Below are positions 32,943 through 42,762 of a stretch of DNA of 64,000 bases, piece after piece. The first letter of the stretch is position 1; every line of letters begins with the position of its first letter. The stretch spans positions 17,966-81,965 of the forward strand of contig JAFYYA010000115.1 in the NCBI GenBank assembly GCA_017557785.1. The letters are read 5' to 3'. A program made the position numbers and the translations under genes. Origin of the DNA: Salinivirgaceae bacterium (lineage in GTDB: Bacteria > Bacteroidota > Bacteroidia > Bacteroidales > SZUA-534). Below the pieces are notes generated by a model. The model was not told the origin of the DNA, did not search any database, and saw only the letters and a program-made list of their open reading frames with translations.

Positions 32943-35849
32943 ATGAAACATAAACATAATATATTAGTCATGAGTGCCGCAATGGCTGTTGCGCCATTGG
33001 CATTGAGTGCCCAGACCGATGATGGAGCTTTGGAAGACTCTGTATACATGGTCAAAACGGCATTCCGGAGTGTGGCACAAGACGACTTGCTGGGTGGAGT
33101 TTCGGTAGTTGATGTCGAAGAAATGCTCAAAAAGAACTATACTCAGGGAAGTCTGGATAATATGGAGGCTTTGGCTAACGGCTGGAACGGAAAATCGCTG
33201 TGGGGTATGGATGCCGATAACAATCGTGGTTATTTGGTGCTTATTGATGGTGTTCCACGCGATATCGCCAATGTGAAACCTACTGAGATTGCGCAAATCA
33301 CCTTTATTAAAGGTGCCAACGCGCTGGTTCTTTACGGTAGCCGCGCAGCCAAGGGGGCAATCCTTGTTACTACCAAGCGTGGACAAAGCCGCGAAAAACT
33401 GAAAATTGATGTGAATGTGAATGCAGGTTTGGATGTCATTAAACGGCTGCCGGAATATCTTAACGCCACTGATTATATGACATATTATAACATCGCCTGC
33501 GATAACGATGGTAAAAAACACACTTACAGCGATGAACTTATAGAAAAAACTGCGAGTGGTGTGAACCCGTATCACTATCCTGATATTGATTATTACTCAT
33601 CGGAATGCATTAAGAAGGTGAGAAATAAGGAAGAAGTGGTTCTTGAATTGTCGGGTGGAAACTCGCGTGCCCGTCTTTACGGAAACATCAATGCACAGAC
33701 AGCTGGAGATTTTGTTACTGTTGCCGATGCAAAGAAAAACAGAACCAACAGAATCAGTTTCCGAGGCAATGTTGATATGAATTTCAACGATTACATCAGC
33801 GGACACGTTGACGCAAGTGCCACATTCCAGGACGAGAAGCACAGACAATACAGTGCCAATCCGAGCGACAATATGACATATTGGAAGATGGCTTCGACAG
33901 AGCGTCCGAACTTTCCGAAAAACACCGCGCAATTGGTTCCAATTAGTTTGATAACAGACGATGATGCTCTTGCATTAATTAATACTTCGAATAATATTTT
34001 CGACGGTTATTTCTTGGGTGGTGCGTCTGACTATTCTTTTAAAGGTACCAACGATGACGGAACCAATAAGAGAACCCCGATGGGACAGATTTATGCTGGT
34101 GGAGAGCTCGTTTACACCAGCCGTCAGTTCCAGTTCGACGGCGGTCTCGATTTCAATCTGAGCAAAGTGTTGGATGGCTTATGGCTGAAGACCAACTTCG
34201 GTATGGATTTCAAAACATCGTACAACACGCGTTTCAACCCGAAATATGCAGTCTATGCACCGAAATGGTCAGAAGATGAGAAGATTATTGGGTTGACACA
34301 GATTGGTGCGGATGAAGATAACGGTCAGAAGAATTTGTACGATACACACGATGACCGCACTCTGGCTTTGTCGTTCCAATTCGATTATAACCACAGTTTT
34401 GGTGACCACAATGTGTCGGTGATTGCATTAGGTAACGGTTTCCAACAGACAATTTCTGGAACATACCATAATAATACTAATGCCAATCTCGGATTTGATT
34501 TCAGTTATAATTTTGCTCATCGCTATTATGCAACGGTTGCTGCTGCAGTTGCTCACTCGCCTAAATTGGCTCCGGGGCATCGCAACGCGCTGTCACCTTC
34601 GGTAACTTTGGGTTGGAATTTGGCAAAAGAATCATTCCTTGATGGCTCGATTTTCGACGATCTCACTCTTTCTGCTTCTGCAAGCATTTTGAATGAGGAT
34701 TGGGATCTTTACACTAAGAAAGATAATGGTACTGTCGACGCTGAATACTATTTGTATTTAGGCACTTGGGGTAACAATGGCAGCTACGGCTGGGGTGACT
34801 CAAGAAGTGGTGATATGTCGCAGGCAACTGGCGCCGAAAACACAAATATTGAGATGATTAAACGTAAAGAGATATCGGCCACTTTGAGAACATCATTGAT
34901 GGATGGTCTTGTAAAAGCTGAGTTCACATTCTTCAAGAACCTGATGGATGGCTATCTTATTAAAGAAACTAGAATGTGGCCGAGCCACATGAACGGTTTT
35001 AATGCACCGTTGAACAACAACGTCAACGAGCGTCACGGATTTGACTTTGCAGTGAATGTGAACAAGCAGGTTTCTGATTTCGACATTTCTGTCGGTTTGG
35101 TTGGTACTTACTACGACTCAAAAGTTGTTACAATGGAACAAACAAGTTTGGACCCATTGCAACCGCAACGCGACAAAGAAGGTCACCCAATTGACGCCAT
35201 ATTCGGTTATAAGAACACTGGATATTATACGGCAGATGAAGCAGCTGAAGCTAACGAAAGCAAAAATGTTAAAGTTGGCGGTAAACTTCGCGCCGGCGAT
35301 ATCAAATATCTTGATTTGAGCGAAGGTGGTGAAGGAAACGGTGTAATTGACGAAGATGACCAAATGTATTTGGGCAAAGATGGTCGATATGGCTCACCAT
35401 TTGTCATGGGTGTTAATCTTACTGTCAAATACAAGAATTTCACATTCTTTGTACTGGGTAACGGCAAATGCGGCTCTTATGGCCAGAAAAACAATTCGTA
35501 CTATCAGCTGAAGAGCAACGACAAATATTCTGTAATAGCAAAGGAAACTTGGACAGAGGATAATCCGAATGCTAAGTATCCTGCATTGTCAACAGGCTCA
35601 GCTGCCAACAATTATGTTACTTCCGATTTCTGGTTGTACAAAAACAACGCTTTCTATTTGAGCAAGGTGCAAATCACCTACGATTTCCCACAGGAAATGT
35701 TCGGCGACAGCTTTGTCAAAGGAATGTCGGCTTTCGTGAGCGGAAAAGATTTGCTTACAATTTCGAAGGAGAGCAAACTTATGGAAACAAGCATTGGCGA
35801 CACACCAAAGACTCGTTTCTTCAACATAGGTGTTAAGGCTACTTTTTAA
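32943..35849 (+). CDS. Short SusC-like TonB-dependent transporter, cassette A (XusC-like)
   Basis: Second outer-membrane transporter of the cassette (968 residues). The signal peptide ends LSAQ. It lacks the carboxypeptidase-D-like domain of ordinary SusC proteins: residues 25-60 lead straight into a short plug (VAQDDLLGGVSVVDVEEM, GWNGKSLWGMD, YLVLIDGVPRDIANV, YGSRAAKGAILVTTKRG). The usual RIRG-type plug motif is also missing. The barrel ends RFFNIGVKATF. Such short SusC forms with the GWNG...LWGMD signature occupy the xusC position. It may act with the following SusD-like protein, or pair with the first SusC. Start is the ATG 36 bases after the previous stop. Confidence 0.9.
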   Translation: MKHKHNILVMSAAMAVAPLALSAQTDDGALEDSVYMVKTAFRSVAQDDLLGGVSVVDVEEMLKKNYTQGSLDNMEALANGWNGKSLWGMDADNNRGYLVLIDGVPRDIANVKPTEIAQITFIKGANALVLYGSRAAKGAILVTTKRGQSREKLKIDVNVNAGLDVIKRLPEYLNATDYMTYYNIACDNDGKKHTYSDELIEKTASGVNPYHYPDIDYYSSECIKKVRNKEEVVLELSGGNSRARLYGNINAQTAGDFVTVADAKKNRTNRISFRGNVDMNFNDYISGHVDASATFQDEKHRQYSANPSDNMTYWKMASTERPNFPKNTAQLVPISLITDDDALALINTSNNIFDGYFLGGASDYSFKGTNDDGTNKRTPMGQIYAGGELVYTSRQFQFDGGLDFNLSKVLDGLWLKTNFGMDFKTSYNTRFNPKYAVYAPKWSEDEKIIGLTQIGADEDNGQKNLYDTHDDRTLALSFQFDYNHSFGDHNVSVIALGNGFQQTISGTYHNNTNANLGFDFSYNFAHRYYATVAAAVAHSPKLAPGHRNALSPSVTLGWNLAKESFLDGSIFDDLTLSASASILNEDWDLYTKKDNGTVDAEYYLYLGTWGNNGSYGWGDSRSGDMSQATGAENTNIEMIKRKEISATLRTSLMDGLVKAEFTFFKNLMDGYLIKETRMWPSHMNGFNAPLNNNVNERHGFDFAVNVNKQVSDFDISVGLVGTYYDSKVVTMEQTSLDPLQPQRDKEGHPIDAIFGYKNTGYYTADEAAEANESKNVKVGGKLRAGDIKYLDLSEGGEGNGVIDEDDQMYLGKDGRYGSPFVMGVNLTVKYKNFTFFVLGNGKCGSYGQKNNSYYQLKSNDKYSVIAKETWTEDNPNAKYPALSTGSAANNYVTSDFWLYKNNAFYLSKVQITYDFPQEMFGDSFVKGMSAFVSGKDLLTISKESKLMETSIGDTPKTRFFNIGVKATF

Positions 35850-35873
35850 TGGTTGATTAAAATTTGATTAGAT

Positions 35874-37694
35874 ATGAAAATTAAGAGCATAGTAAGTTTG
35901 ATGGTCCTTATACCGGCATTTGTCGCTTGCGACGATGTCTTTGAGCCGATGCTTGAAAACCAAAAGGACTTTGACACGTTTATGTCGAAACCTGAGAATG
36001 CTCAGGGACTGATGCTTAATGGCTACAACAACCTGCCGTATGTTACAAATGCGGCTTCAATGTCGGATGTTGCAACCGATGATGCAGTAACCAATGACTA
36101 CAACAATGGTTTTTGGAAGATAGCAAACGGAAACTGGTCAGCTAAGAGCGACAATCCGTTCGACAGATGGAGTGCCGCCCGCAAGAACATACAATATGTG
36201 AACCAGTTCCTGCAGGGCGTTGATGGGTTCTATTTCAATCAGGACCCAGTTGTCAATGCAATGTGTAAGGAATTCCTGACGGGCGAGGCTCATGCTTTGC
36301 GCGGATTCCAATTGTTCTACTTCCTGAGAACATACGCAGGAATGGTTAATGGAACGTTGATGGGTGTTCCTAATCTTTTGAAACCCGAGCAACCGACTGA
36401 CGATTTCAATGTCAGCCGTGCAACATTCGCTGAATGTATTGAGCAGATATTTAGCGATTTCGATCAAGCGTTTGAAATGCTGCCTTATGATTACGGTAGT
36501 ATCTCGCTGAAGGATTTGGATTCACCTAAGTATGCCAAATACGTTCAAATGGGCGTGACTAATCCAAGTCAGTACAACGATGTGTTTGGTGATGAGAAAG
36601 TTGGCCGTATTTCGGGCCGTATTGTTGAGGCTTTGGCTGCGCAAGTTGCTTTGTATGCTGCAAGTCCGGCATTTAGCGAGCAGTCGGGAGTCACCTGGAA
36701 AATGGCTGCTGAGCGCGCCGCAAAGGTGCTTGACGGCAACGATGGCGTGGCTGGATTGTCAGCCACAGGTGCAACATGGTATTGCAATGCCAAAGAGATT
36801 GAGCGTTTCAAAAACCGTGGAAACCCGGATGAGATTCTGTGGAGAGAGAATATCAACCACGGCGCAAGTTGGGAGAGCGACCTTTACCCACCTTCACAAT
36901 ACGGTAAAGGAAAAGCTCGGGTTAATCCTACTCAGAACCTTGTAGACGCATTCCCAATGGCCAACGGTTATCCGATTAAGGAATCGGGCAGTGGCTATAA
37001 CGATCAGGATCCGTATGCAAACCGCGACCCGCGTCTCGATTTGTACATTGTGCACGACGGCTCGGTGTTCGGTCCGTATGATGAAACAATCAATACAACT
37101 GTTGACAAATCGAATAACAATGACGGCTTGGATATTTCAACAGAAGCACCAAACCGTACGGGCTATTATGTGCGCAAGTACATAAACGAAAAAGCAGAGC
37201 CCGAGCGCCGTGGTGGTCAGAAAGGTATGAGTGGAAAGGACAAGTACAACGCCCGCATCCGTTATACTGAGTTGTATCTGGCATTTGCTGAGGCAGCCAA
37301 TGAAGCGTATGGCCCAACCACTGCATCACCATCAGGTTACAGCGCATACGATGTTATCAAAGCTATCCGTAAACGCGGCGGCATAGTGAACGATGAATAT
37401 CTTGAAAACGTGAAATCAGACAAAGACAAGATGCGCGAGCTTATCCGCAATGAGCGCCGCATTGAACTTTGCTTCGAAGGTCACCGTTTCTGGGATTTGC
37501 GCCGTTGGAAACTTGATCTGAACGAGACTGTCATGGCAATGAAAATAGAGACCGTTGGTGGCAAGAAAAAATACACTCCTGTTCCCGTGGCTAACGAAAC
37601 ACGCGCCTACAGCGATTATATGTATTTCGGTCCGCTTCCGGAATCTGAAATTTTAAAATGGTCTAATCTGTTGCAGAATGACGGATGGAATTAA
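35874..37694 (+). CDS. SusD family lipoprotein, cassette A (XusD-like)
   Basis: Lipoprotein (606 residues) and partner of the short SusC upstream. The lipobox ends FVAC, then Asp-Asp-Val, an acidic surface-export signal. SusD features are GEAHALRGFQLFYFLRTYAG, ARIRYTELYLAFAEAANEAY, NERRIELCFEGHRFWDLRRW and the end LLQNDGWN. The sequence class differs from the first SusD of the cassette but matches the one at 47616 closely, especially in the last 200 residues. Binding of a different part or size of the same glycan is plausible. Confidence 0.92.
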   Translation: MKIKSIVSLMVLIPAFVACDDVFEPMLENQKDFDTFMSKPENAQGLMLNGYNNLPYVTNAASMSDVATDDAVTNDYNNGFWKIANGNWSAKSDNPFDRWSAARKNIQYVNQFLQGVDGFYFNQDPVVNAMCKEFLTGEAHALRGFQLFYFLRTYAGMVNGTLMGVPNLLKPEQPTDDFNVSRATFAECIEQIFSDFDQAFEMLPYDYGSISLKDLDSPKYAKYVQMGVTNPSQYNDVFGDEKVGRISGRIVEALAAQVALYAASPAFSEQSGVTWKMAAERAAKVLDGNDGVAGLSATGATWYCNAKEIERFKNRGNPDEILWRENINHGASWESDLYPPSQYGKGKARVNPTQNLVDAFPMANGYPIKESGSGYNDQDPYANRDPRLDLYIVHDGSVFGPYDETINTTVDKSNNNDGLDISTEAPNRTGYYVRKYINEKAEPERRGGQKGMSGKDKYNARIRYTELYLAFAEAANEAYGPTTASPSGYSAYDVIKAIRKRGGIVNDEYLENVKSDKDKMRELIRNERRIELCFEGHRFWDLRRWKLDLNETVMAMKIETVGGKKKYTPVPVANETRAYSDYMYFGPLPESEILKWSNLLQNDGWN

Positions 37695-37718
37695 TTCTAA
37701 TCTTTAATAGTAAAAGTG

Positions 37719-39299
37719 ATGAAAAACAGTAAAGTAATATCATTATTATTTGCCGGGGTTGCAACAATGGCGTTTATGTCGTGTGGCAATTCAGAAAGAG
37801 AATTCCCCGACTTTGACGGCGGCACAACAGCATATTTTGCTTATCAATATCCTATCCGTACGTTGATATTGGGCAATGTTGAAACGTATGACAACACAAG
37901 TGATAACGAAGGCCGTTTCACCATCTATGGCACATTCGGCGGTTCGTATTCCGGCACAAATGCCAAGATTAACGTTAGTATTGACGAGTCGCTTACCAAT
38001 GATTTGTATTTTGAAGATGGCACCAAGGTGACTCCTATGCCGAAAGAATACTACGATTTAAGTGGCGAAGTTCTCGATTATGGCGGTGGCTTCCGTGGCG
38101 GTGTAGAAGTTAAACTGAATGAGAAATTTTTCAACGACCCATTGTCGCTTAAAAACACTTACGTTATTCCTATGGTGATGGGTGATTTCACAGGTGTAGA
38201 TAAAATCAACCGCGGAACTCCGGTCGTTGAAGGTTCTTCACCGATGCGTACTGATGCGGCTAAATGGGATCCGGCACCGAAAGACTACACTTTGTTCTGT
38301 GTGAATTATATCAACGAGAAAACAGCAACCTATCTTCGCCGCGGTACTGACAATTATGACAAGTTAAAGTACAAGACGCTTAGTAGAGTAGAGACTGCTC
38401 AGGATATGTGCATTGTTATTCACGCAGAAAAGAAGCAGACGAATGTGTGGGACAACCAGTTTTGGATTGATGCAGGAACAGCATTCGCTGCAAATGATGA
38501 GTACACACTGACAATGGATGTTAAAGCTGCCAAGGCCGCCACTTCAACCACTCAGGTTCATACAAATCCGAGTGAGTATAAGGGAAGCGGTATCGGTGAT
38601 GTTGCATTCACGACAGAGTGGGAAACAATAACCTTGACTGGTAAATTTGCCAGCGGACAAGCCGACGGACATTCTATAGCCTTTAACCTTAGCGAATTAG
38701 CTGAAGCGAACGACTATTACATTGATAATGTAAGTTTCGTTATAAATGGCGAAGAGAAGATCGGTAATCCTCGTTGCGATGCTGTACCCAATTCAAACTA
38801 TTATACCAAGGTGTTATCAGGAAGCCTGGGATCTAGTGAGTTTGAATCGACAGGTAAAACCCAGACAGATACTATTGTTTGGAAAGAACCTGATGGCTAT
38901 GAGAAAGCTACAGATAGCCGTCATAAAGAATTTATTGAGAAAGATGAAGTTGTTTCTACAACATCAGTAGGAAGGAATCAAGTTCTTTTGCCGATTTCGA
39001 CAACAGAAGTTGCTGATGTTAACACTCCTTGCGAGTTAGTGCTTACGTTTGATGGCGACAACTGCACCATTAAGTCGAATGATGAAACTTTGTGCACTGC
39101 TTCGGGTTCGGGCAAATATGTTAAAGATGGAGCTCCGTTAGCTTGGGGCAACAAAGACCGCGATGTGCTATATCTTGAATATACTATTGATTTCAAGAAG
39201 GATGATGTCCACTACGCCACAAAAGATACTCTCGTATGGCGTGATCGTGGTTCTGCTCCATCAATACGGTCGTATAAGCCTGTTTACAAAGGCAACTAA
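37719..39299 (+). CDS. Surface glycan-binding lipoprotein, cassette A (XusE-like)
   Basis: Lipoprotein (526 residues) at the end of the cassette, where the xylan-binding XusE/SGBP lies in known Xus systems. The ATG at 37719 is used; the GTG one codon earlier would add one Met. The lipobox is FMSC. The N-terminal beta-rich part (about 25-215, with FAYQYPIRTLILGNVETYDN) resembles DUF5627/DUF1735-type proteins of such loci; the family name is not certain. A jelly-roll module is inserted at about 238-345 (NVWDNQFWID, TTEWETITLTGKF, YYIDNVSFVINGEE), of the CBM4_9 type seen inside Bacteroidota xylanases. The C-terminal part ends ATKDTLVWRDRG and a short tail. No catalytic motif. A terminator follows. 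Confidence 0.78.
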   Translation: MKNSKVISLLFAGVATMAFMSCGNSEREFPDFDGGTTAYFAYQYPIRTLILGNVETYDNTSDNEGRFTIYGTFGGSYSGTNAKINVSIDESLTNDLYFEDGTKVTPMPKEYYDLSGEVLDYGGGFRGGVEVKLNEKFFNDPLSLKNTYVIPMVMGDFTGVDKINRGTPVVEGSSPMRTDAAKWDPAPKDYTLFCVNYINEKTATYLRRGTDNYDKLKYKTLSRVETAQDMCIVIHAEKKQTNVWDNQFWIDAGTAFAANDEYTLTMDVKAAKAATSTTQVHTNPSEYKGSGIGDVAFTTEWETITLTGKFASGQADGHSIAFNLSELAEANDYYIDNVSFVINGEEKIGNPRCDAVPNSNYYTKVLSGSLGSSEFESTGKTQTDTIVWKEPDGYEKATDSRHKEFIEKDEVVSTTSVGRNQVLLPISTTEVADVNTPCELVLTFDGDNCTIKSNDETLCTASGSGKYVKDGAPLAWGNKDRDVLYLEYTIDFKKDDVHYATKDTLVWRDRGSAPSIRSYKPVYKGN

Positions 39300-39320
39300 G
39301 ATAGTTAAGTACTGCAAAAA

Positions 39321-39352
39321 AAGGGTCTTGGGGTTTCCAAGACCCTTTTTTA
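39321..39352 (+). terminator. Terminator after cassette A
   Basis: Perfect 11-base stem AAGGGTCTTGG / CCAAGACCCTT, five-base loop, then six T. It separates the two cassettes, so copy B needs its own promoter or read-through. Confidence 0.88.
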
Positions 39353-39589
39353 TTTGTATTAGGTCTAGTAGTATGTGCATTGTAATGCTTTGATAAACTA
39401 ATATTTATAAAAACATGAATAATAAAAGTAAAAGATACATTTAATATGTTCGCATATATGAAAGATATTTATCATATTTGGAACGAAATAATGGAAATTA
39501 AACGATAGCGCTATTAAAAGCGTAAGGACATAGTATCTGGAAAACAGAAAATAAATATAAATATTTAATAATCAAATATTTTGGAAATA
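39353..39589. other. Leader region of cassette B
   Basis: AT-rich and without a gene. It has no TGTAACA/TGTTACA motif. ATAGCGCTAT (39505-39514) is a ten-base palindrome. CATATTTG at 39473-39480 is one base from a -7 box but has no -33 partner. Only the last 35 bases resemble the leader of cassette A. Confidence 0.5.
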
Positions 39590-42500
39590 ATGAAACATAA
39601 ACTGTGGAAATTGACGGTTGCAATATTGCCAATGATGTTACTGTCATTCAGTGTCTTTGCTCAGAAGCATCAGATATCCGGTAAGATAGTGGATGAAACG
39701 GAAATGCCAGTTCCGGGTGTCAACGTTGTGATTAAAGGTACAGCGGTTGGAACAATTACTGGAGTCGACGGAACATTCAGTATGCAGGCTGCCGACAATG
39801 ATGTGCTAATTGTCACATACATCGGTTATAACACGCAGGAAATAACCGTAAAGGGAGCAGGGCCGTACAGCATTGCATTGTCTCCTGACGTGGTTGGCTT
39901 GGATGAAGTTGTGGTTGTTGGTTATGGACAACAGAAAAAAGCATCGGTTGTAGGAGCCATCACCCAAACATCAGGTGCCACACTGCAGCGTGCCGCTGGT
40001 GTAAGTAACCTTGGCGCGGCATTGACTGGTAACTTGCCTGGAGTTATTACAGAACAAGGTTCTGGTCAGCCCGGTGAAGATGACGCCAAAATTGTTATTC
40101 GAGGCACAAGCTCTTGGAATGGCAGCGATCCTCTTGTGCTTGTTGATGGTATTGAACGCTCGATGAAAAGCGTTGATATTTCATCGGTTGAGTCAATTTC
40201 AGTTTTGAAAGACGCGTCAGCAACAGCTGTTTACGGTGTGCGTGGCGCCAATGGCGTTATTCTTATTACAACCAAACGTGGCGAAGAAGGCAAGGCCCGC
40301 ATTGACGCAGGTTTCACCACCACGGTGAAGCGTGTATCGAAACTGCCAAACAAACTCGACTCTTACGATGCGTTAATAGCTCGTAACAAAACCATAGAAA
40401 TGGAATTGGCTGTTACACCAACTGAATCGTGGGAATATATCACACCGCAAAGCGAAATAGAAAAGTATCGTGACCCAAATGGTGTGACAACTGTAATTGA
40501 AAACGGTGAAGAGAGACAAACTTTGAATAAAGAACGTTACCCGAATGTCGATTGGCAAGATGAATTGTTCAAGGATCAGGCCATTTCTTATAATGCTAAT
40601 CTAAGCATCAGTGGTGGTTCTAGTTTTGTGAAATATTACACATCGGCTGATTATGTGTATGAGAGTGATCTTATGCGAGTGTTCGACAACGATAGGGGGT
40701 ACAAGTCAGGCTATAGCTACCAACGTGTAAACGCGCGCAGCAACCTTGACTTCACGTTAACAAAAACTACCCTTTTCCGCATCAATCTGTATGGCTCAAT
40801 TGGAATCAAGAAAGCTCCGCGCGCATTTGCGGGCAGTGAGTGGCAGGAAGGTCAGCGCTGGGCCGGAGCATACAATATTGCCCCCGATGTATTCCTTCCC
40901 AAATATGATGATGACTCTTGGGGCTTTTATCCGAATGCGTCAAATGTTACAAACTCAGCCGCAAACCTAGCAACCAGTGGTATGGCAAAGACCACAACCA
41001 ATACCATTACCACAGACTTTATTCTGGAGCAGAATCTTGATTTTGTTACAAAAGGGTTAAGTTTCCGCGGTAATGTTTCGCTCGATAACACATTTGAAGA
41101 AGTAAACCGTGGTGTCAGTGATGACTGGAATGATGCCAAGCAAAAATGGATTGACCCTAAAACCGGATTGGTTAATGTTCGCCAGACGATTGATCCTAAA
41201 ACAGGTCTTGACTGGATGGAAGATAAAGATAGAAAATGGAGTCAGCAAGCTGGTAATATGAATAACTGGGCTACATTCCGCAAGTTATATTATCAATTGC
41301 AGTTGAACTGGGCTCGCGACTTTGATTTGCACAAAATCACGGCAATGGCATTATTCTCACGCAATCAGGAAGCTAAGGGTACACAAATACCATCGTATCG
41401 TGAAGATTGGGCCGCACGTGTCACCTACGGATGGAACAACCGTTATAATGTGGAACTTAACGGTTCATACAATGGTTCGGAAAAGTTTGCGGAAGACAAT
41501 CGTTTTGCAATGTTCGGTTCCGGTGCGTTGGGCTGGACAATATCGGAGGAAAACTTCTTTGCGTTCTTGAAAGACAATCATTATATTGATATGCTTAAAG
41601 TTCGCGCATCACTTGGTATTACGGGTAGCGATAATTCCGATGCATTTCTGTATATGGACGAATGGAGTGTCGGCGGTTCGGCAAGAATGGTGCTTTCTGG
41701 TTCAGACACAAGTCCTTTTCAGTGGTATCGTCTGAGCAAGCTCGGCAACAAGGACGTACATTGGGAGTCGGTACGCAAGTTTAACTTGGGTGTTGACTAT
41801 TCGTTGTTTGAAGGGTTGTTCGCTGGAAGTGTGGAGATTTTCCGCGACAAGCGATACGATATTTTGGTCAAAGGTTCTGACCGTGCCACTCCGTCGTATT
41901 TCGGCATGGATGTGCCCGTTTCTAATTTGGGTGAAGTCAAGGCTCGTGGTTACGAAATTGAACTTCGCATTAACAAGCAGTTTAACCGCAACACCCGTGC
42001 ATGGGCCAATTTCAGTATGACACATAATGAGAACAAAATAATCTCGCGTGACGACCCGCAACTGCAGCCTAATTATCAAAAGTCTGAAGGGTACGCAATT
42101 GGTCAGACTCGTTCGCATATTGATGCAGGATTCATCAACAACATTGACGAACTTTATGGCAGTCCGGCTTTTGCAACAGACGACCGTTTCCGTATGCCGG
42201 GCAGTTACTATATTATCGATTTCAATGGTGACCGTATTATTGACAGCAAGGACAGTGCTCCATATCAATACACATCAACTCCGGAAAACACCTACAATGC
42301 TATTGTTGGATTTGAATGGAAGGGGTTCAGCTGCTTTGCACAATTCTATGGTGTAACCAATGTTACGCGCGATGTGGCACTTAGGAGTTTCGACAACAAA
42401 CTTAACACAGTTTACGATTTTGGTTCGACATGGACAAAAGAGAATCCTAATGCAGAATACACAATATACCATTGGGGAACAGCTTCTTCAAGCATGGAAG

Positions 42501-42751
42501 GCTACGGCACTCAATATCAGTTTGATGGCTCTTATATTCGTCTGAAAAATGTGGAGCTTGCCTATTCTTGGAATGATGGCTGGATCAAGAAGATCGGACT
42601 TAATTATCTGAAACTCTTTGTTAATGGCAACAATCTTTGGTTATGGACCCGCATGCCTGACGACCGCGAAGCCAACTTGGGCGGAGGTGGTTGGTTGGGT
42701 GCGTATCCAACAGTTAAACGTTTCAATTTCGGTCTTAAACTTACTTTGTAA
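39590..42751 (+). CDS. SusC/RagA TonB-dependent transporter, cassette B (XusA-like)
   Basis: Paralogue of the gene at 27727 (1053 residues from ATG 39590; a TTG at 39581 lies in the shared leader). Signal peptide, regulatory-like domain, plug and barrel are all intact, and long blocks are the same as in copy A, for example VVVVGYGQQKKASVVGA, SVESISVLKDASATAVYGV and KRVSKLPNKLDSYDAL. An insert near residues 295-312 (around EKYRDPNGVTTVIENGEE) and changes near the extracellular loops set it apart. The differences fall mostly in loop-like stretches, which would suit altered ligand choice; that is inference. First gene of the second five-gene run. Confidence 0.94.
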   Translation: MKHKLWKLTVAILPMMLLSFSVFAQKHQISGKIVDETEMPVPGVNVVIKGTAVGTITGVDGTFSMQAADNDVLIVTYIGYNTQEITVKGAGPYSIALSPDVVGLDEVVVVGYGQQKKASVVGAITQTSGATLQRAAGVSNLGAALTGNLPGVITEQGSGQPGEDDAKIVIRGTSSWNGSDPLVLVDGIERSMKSVDISSVESISVLKDASATAVYGVRGANGVILITTKRGEEGKARIDAGFTTTVKRVSKLPNKLDSYDALIARNKTIEMELAVTPTESWEYITPQSEIEKYRDPNGVTTVIENGEERQTLNKERYPNVDWQDELFKDQAISYNANLSISGGSSFVKYYTSADYVYESDLMRVFDNDRGYKSGYSYQRVNARSNLDFTLTKTTLFRINLYGSIGIKKAPRAFAGSEWQEGQRWAGAYNIAPDVFLPKYDDDSWGFYPNASNVTNSAANLATSGMAKTTTNTITTDFILEQNLDFVTKGLSFRGNVSLDNTFEEVNRGVSDDWNDAKQKWIDPKTGLVNVRQTIDPKTGLDWMEDKDRKWSQQAGNMNNWATFRKLYYQLQLNWARDFDLHKITAMALFSRNQEAKGTQIPSYREDWAARVTYGWNNRYNVELNGSYNGSEKFAEDNRFAMFGSGALGWTISEENFFAFLKDNHYIDMLKVRASLGITGSDNSDAFLYMDEWSVGGSARMVLSGSDTSPFQWYRLSKLGNKDVHWESVRKFNLGVDYSLFEGLFAGSVEIFRDKRYDILVKGSDRATPSYFGMDVPVSNLGEVKARGYEIELRINKQFNRNTRAWANFSMTHNENKIISRDDPQLQPNYQKSEGYAIGQTRSHIDAGFINNIDELYGSPAFATDDRFRMPGSYYIIDFNGDRIIDSKDSAPYQYTSTPENTYNAIVGFEWKGFSCFAQFYGVTNVTRDVALRSFDNKLNTVYDFGSTWTKENPNAEYTIYHWGTASSSMEGYGTQYQFDGSYIRLKNVELAYSWNDGWIKKIGLNYLKLFVNGNNLWLWTRMPDDREANLGGGGWLGAYPTVKRFNFGLKLTL

Positions 42752-42762
42752 TACTTACAACG

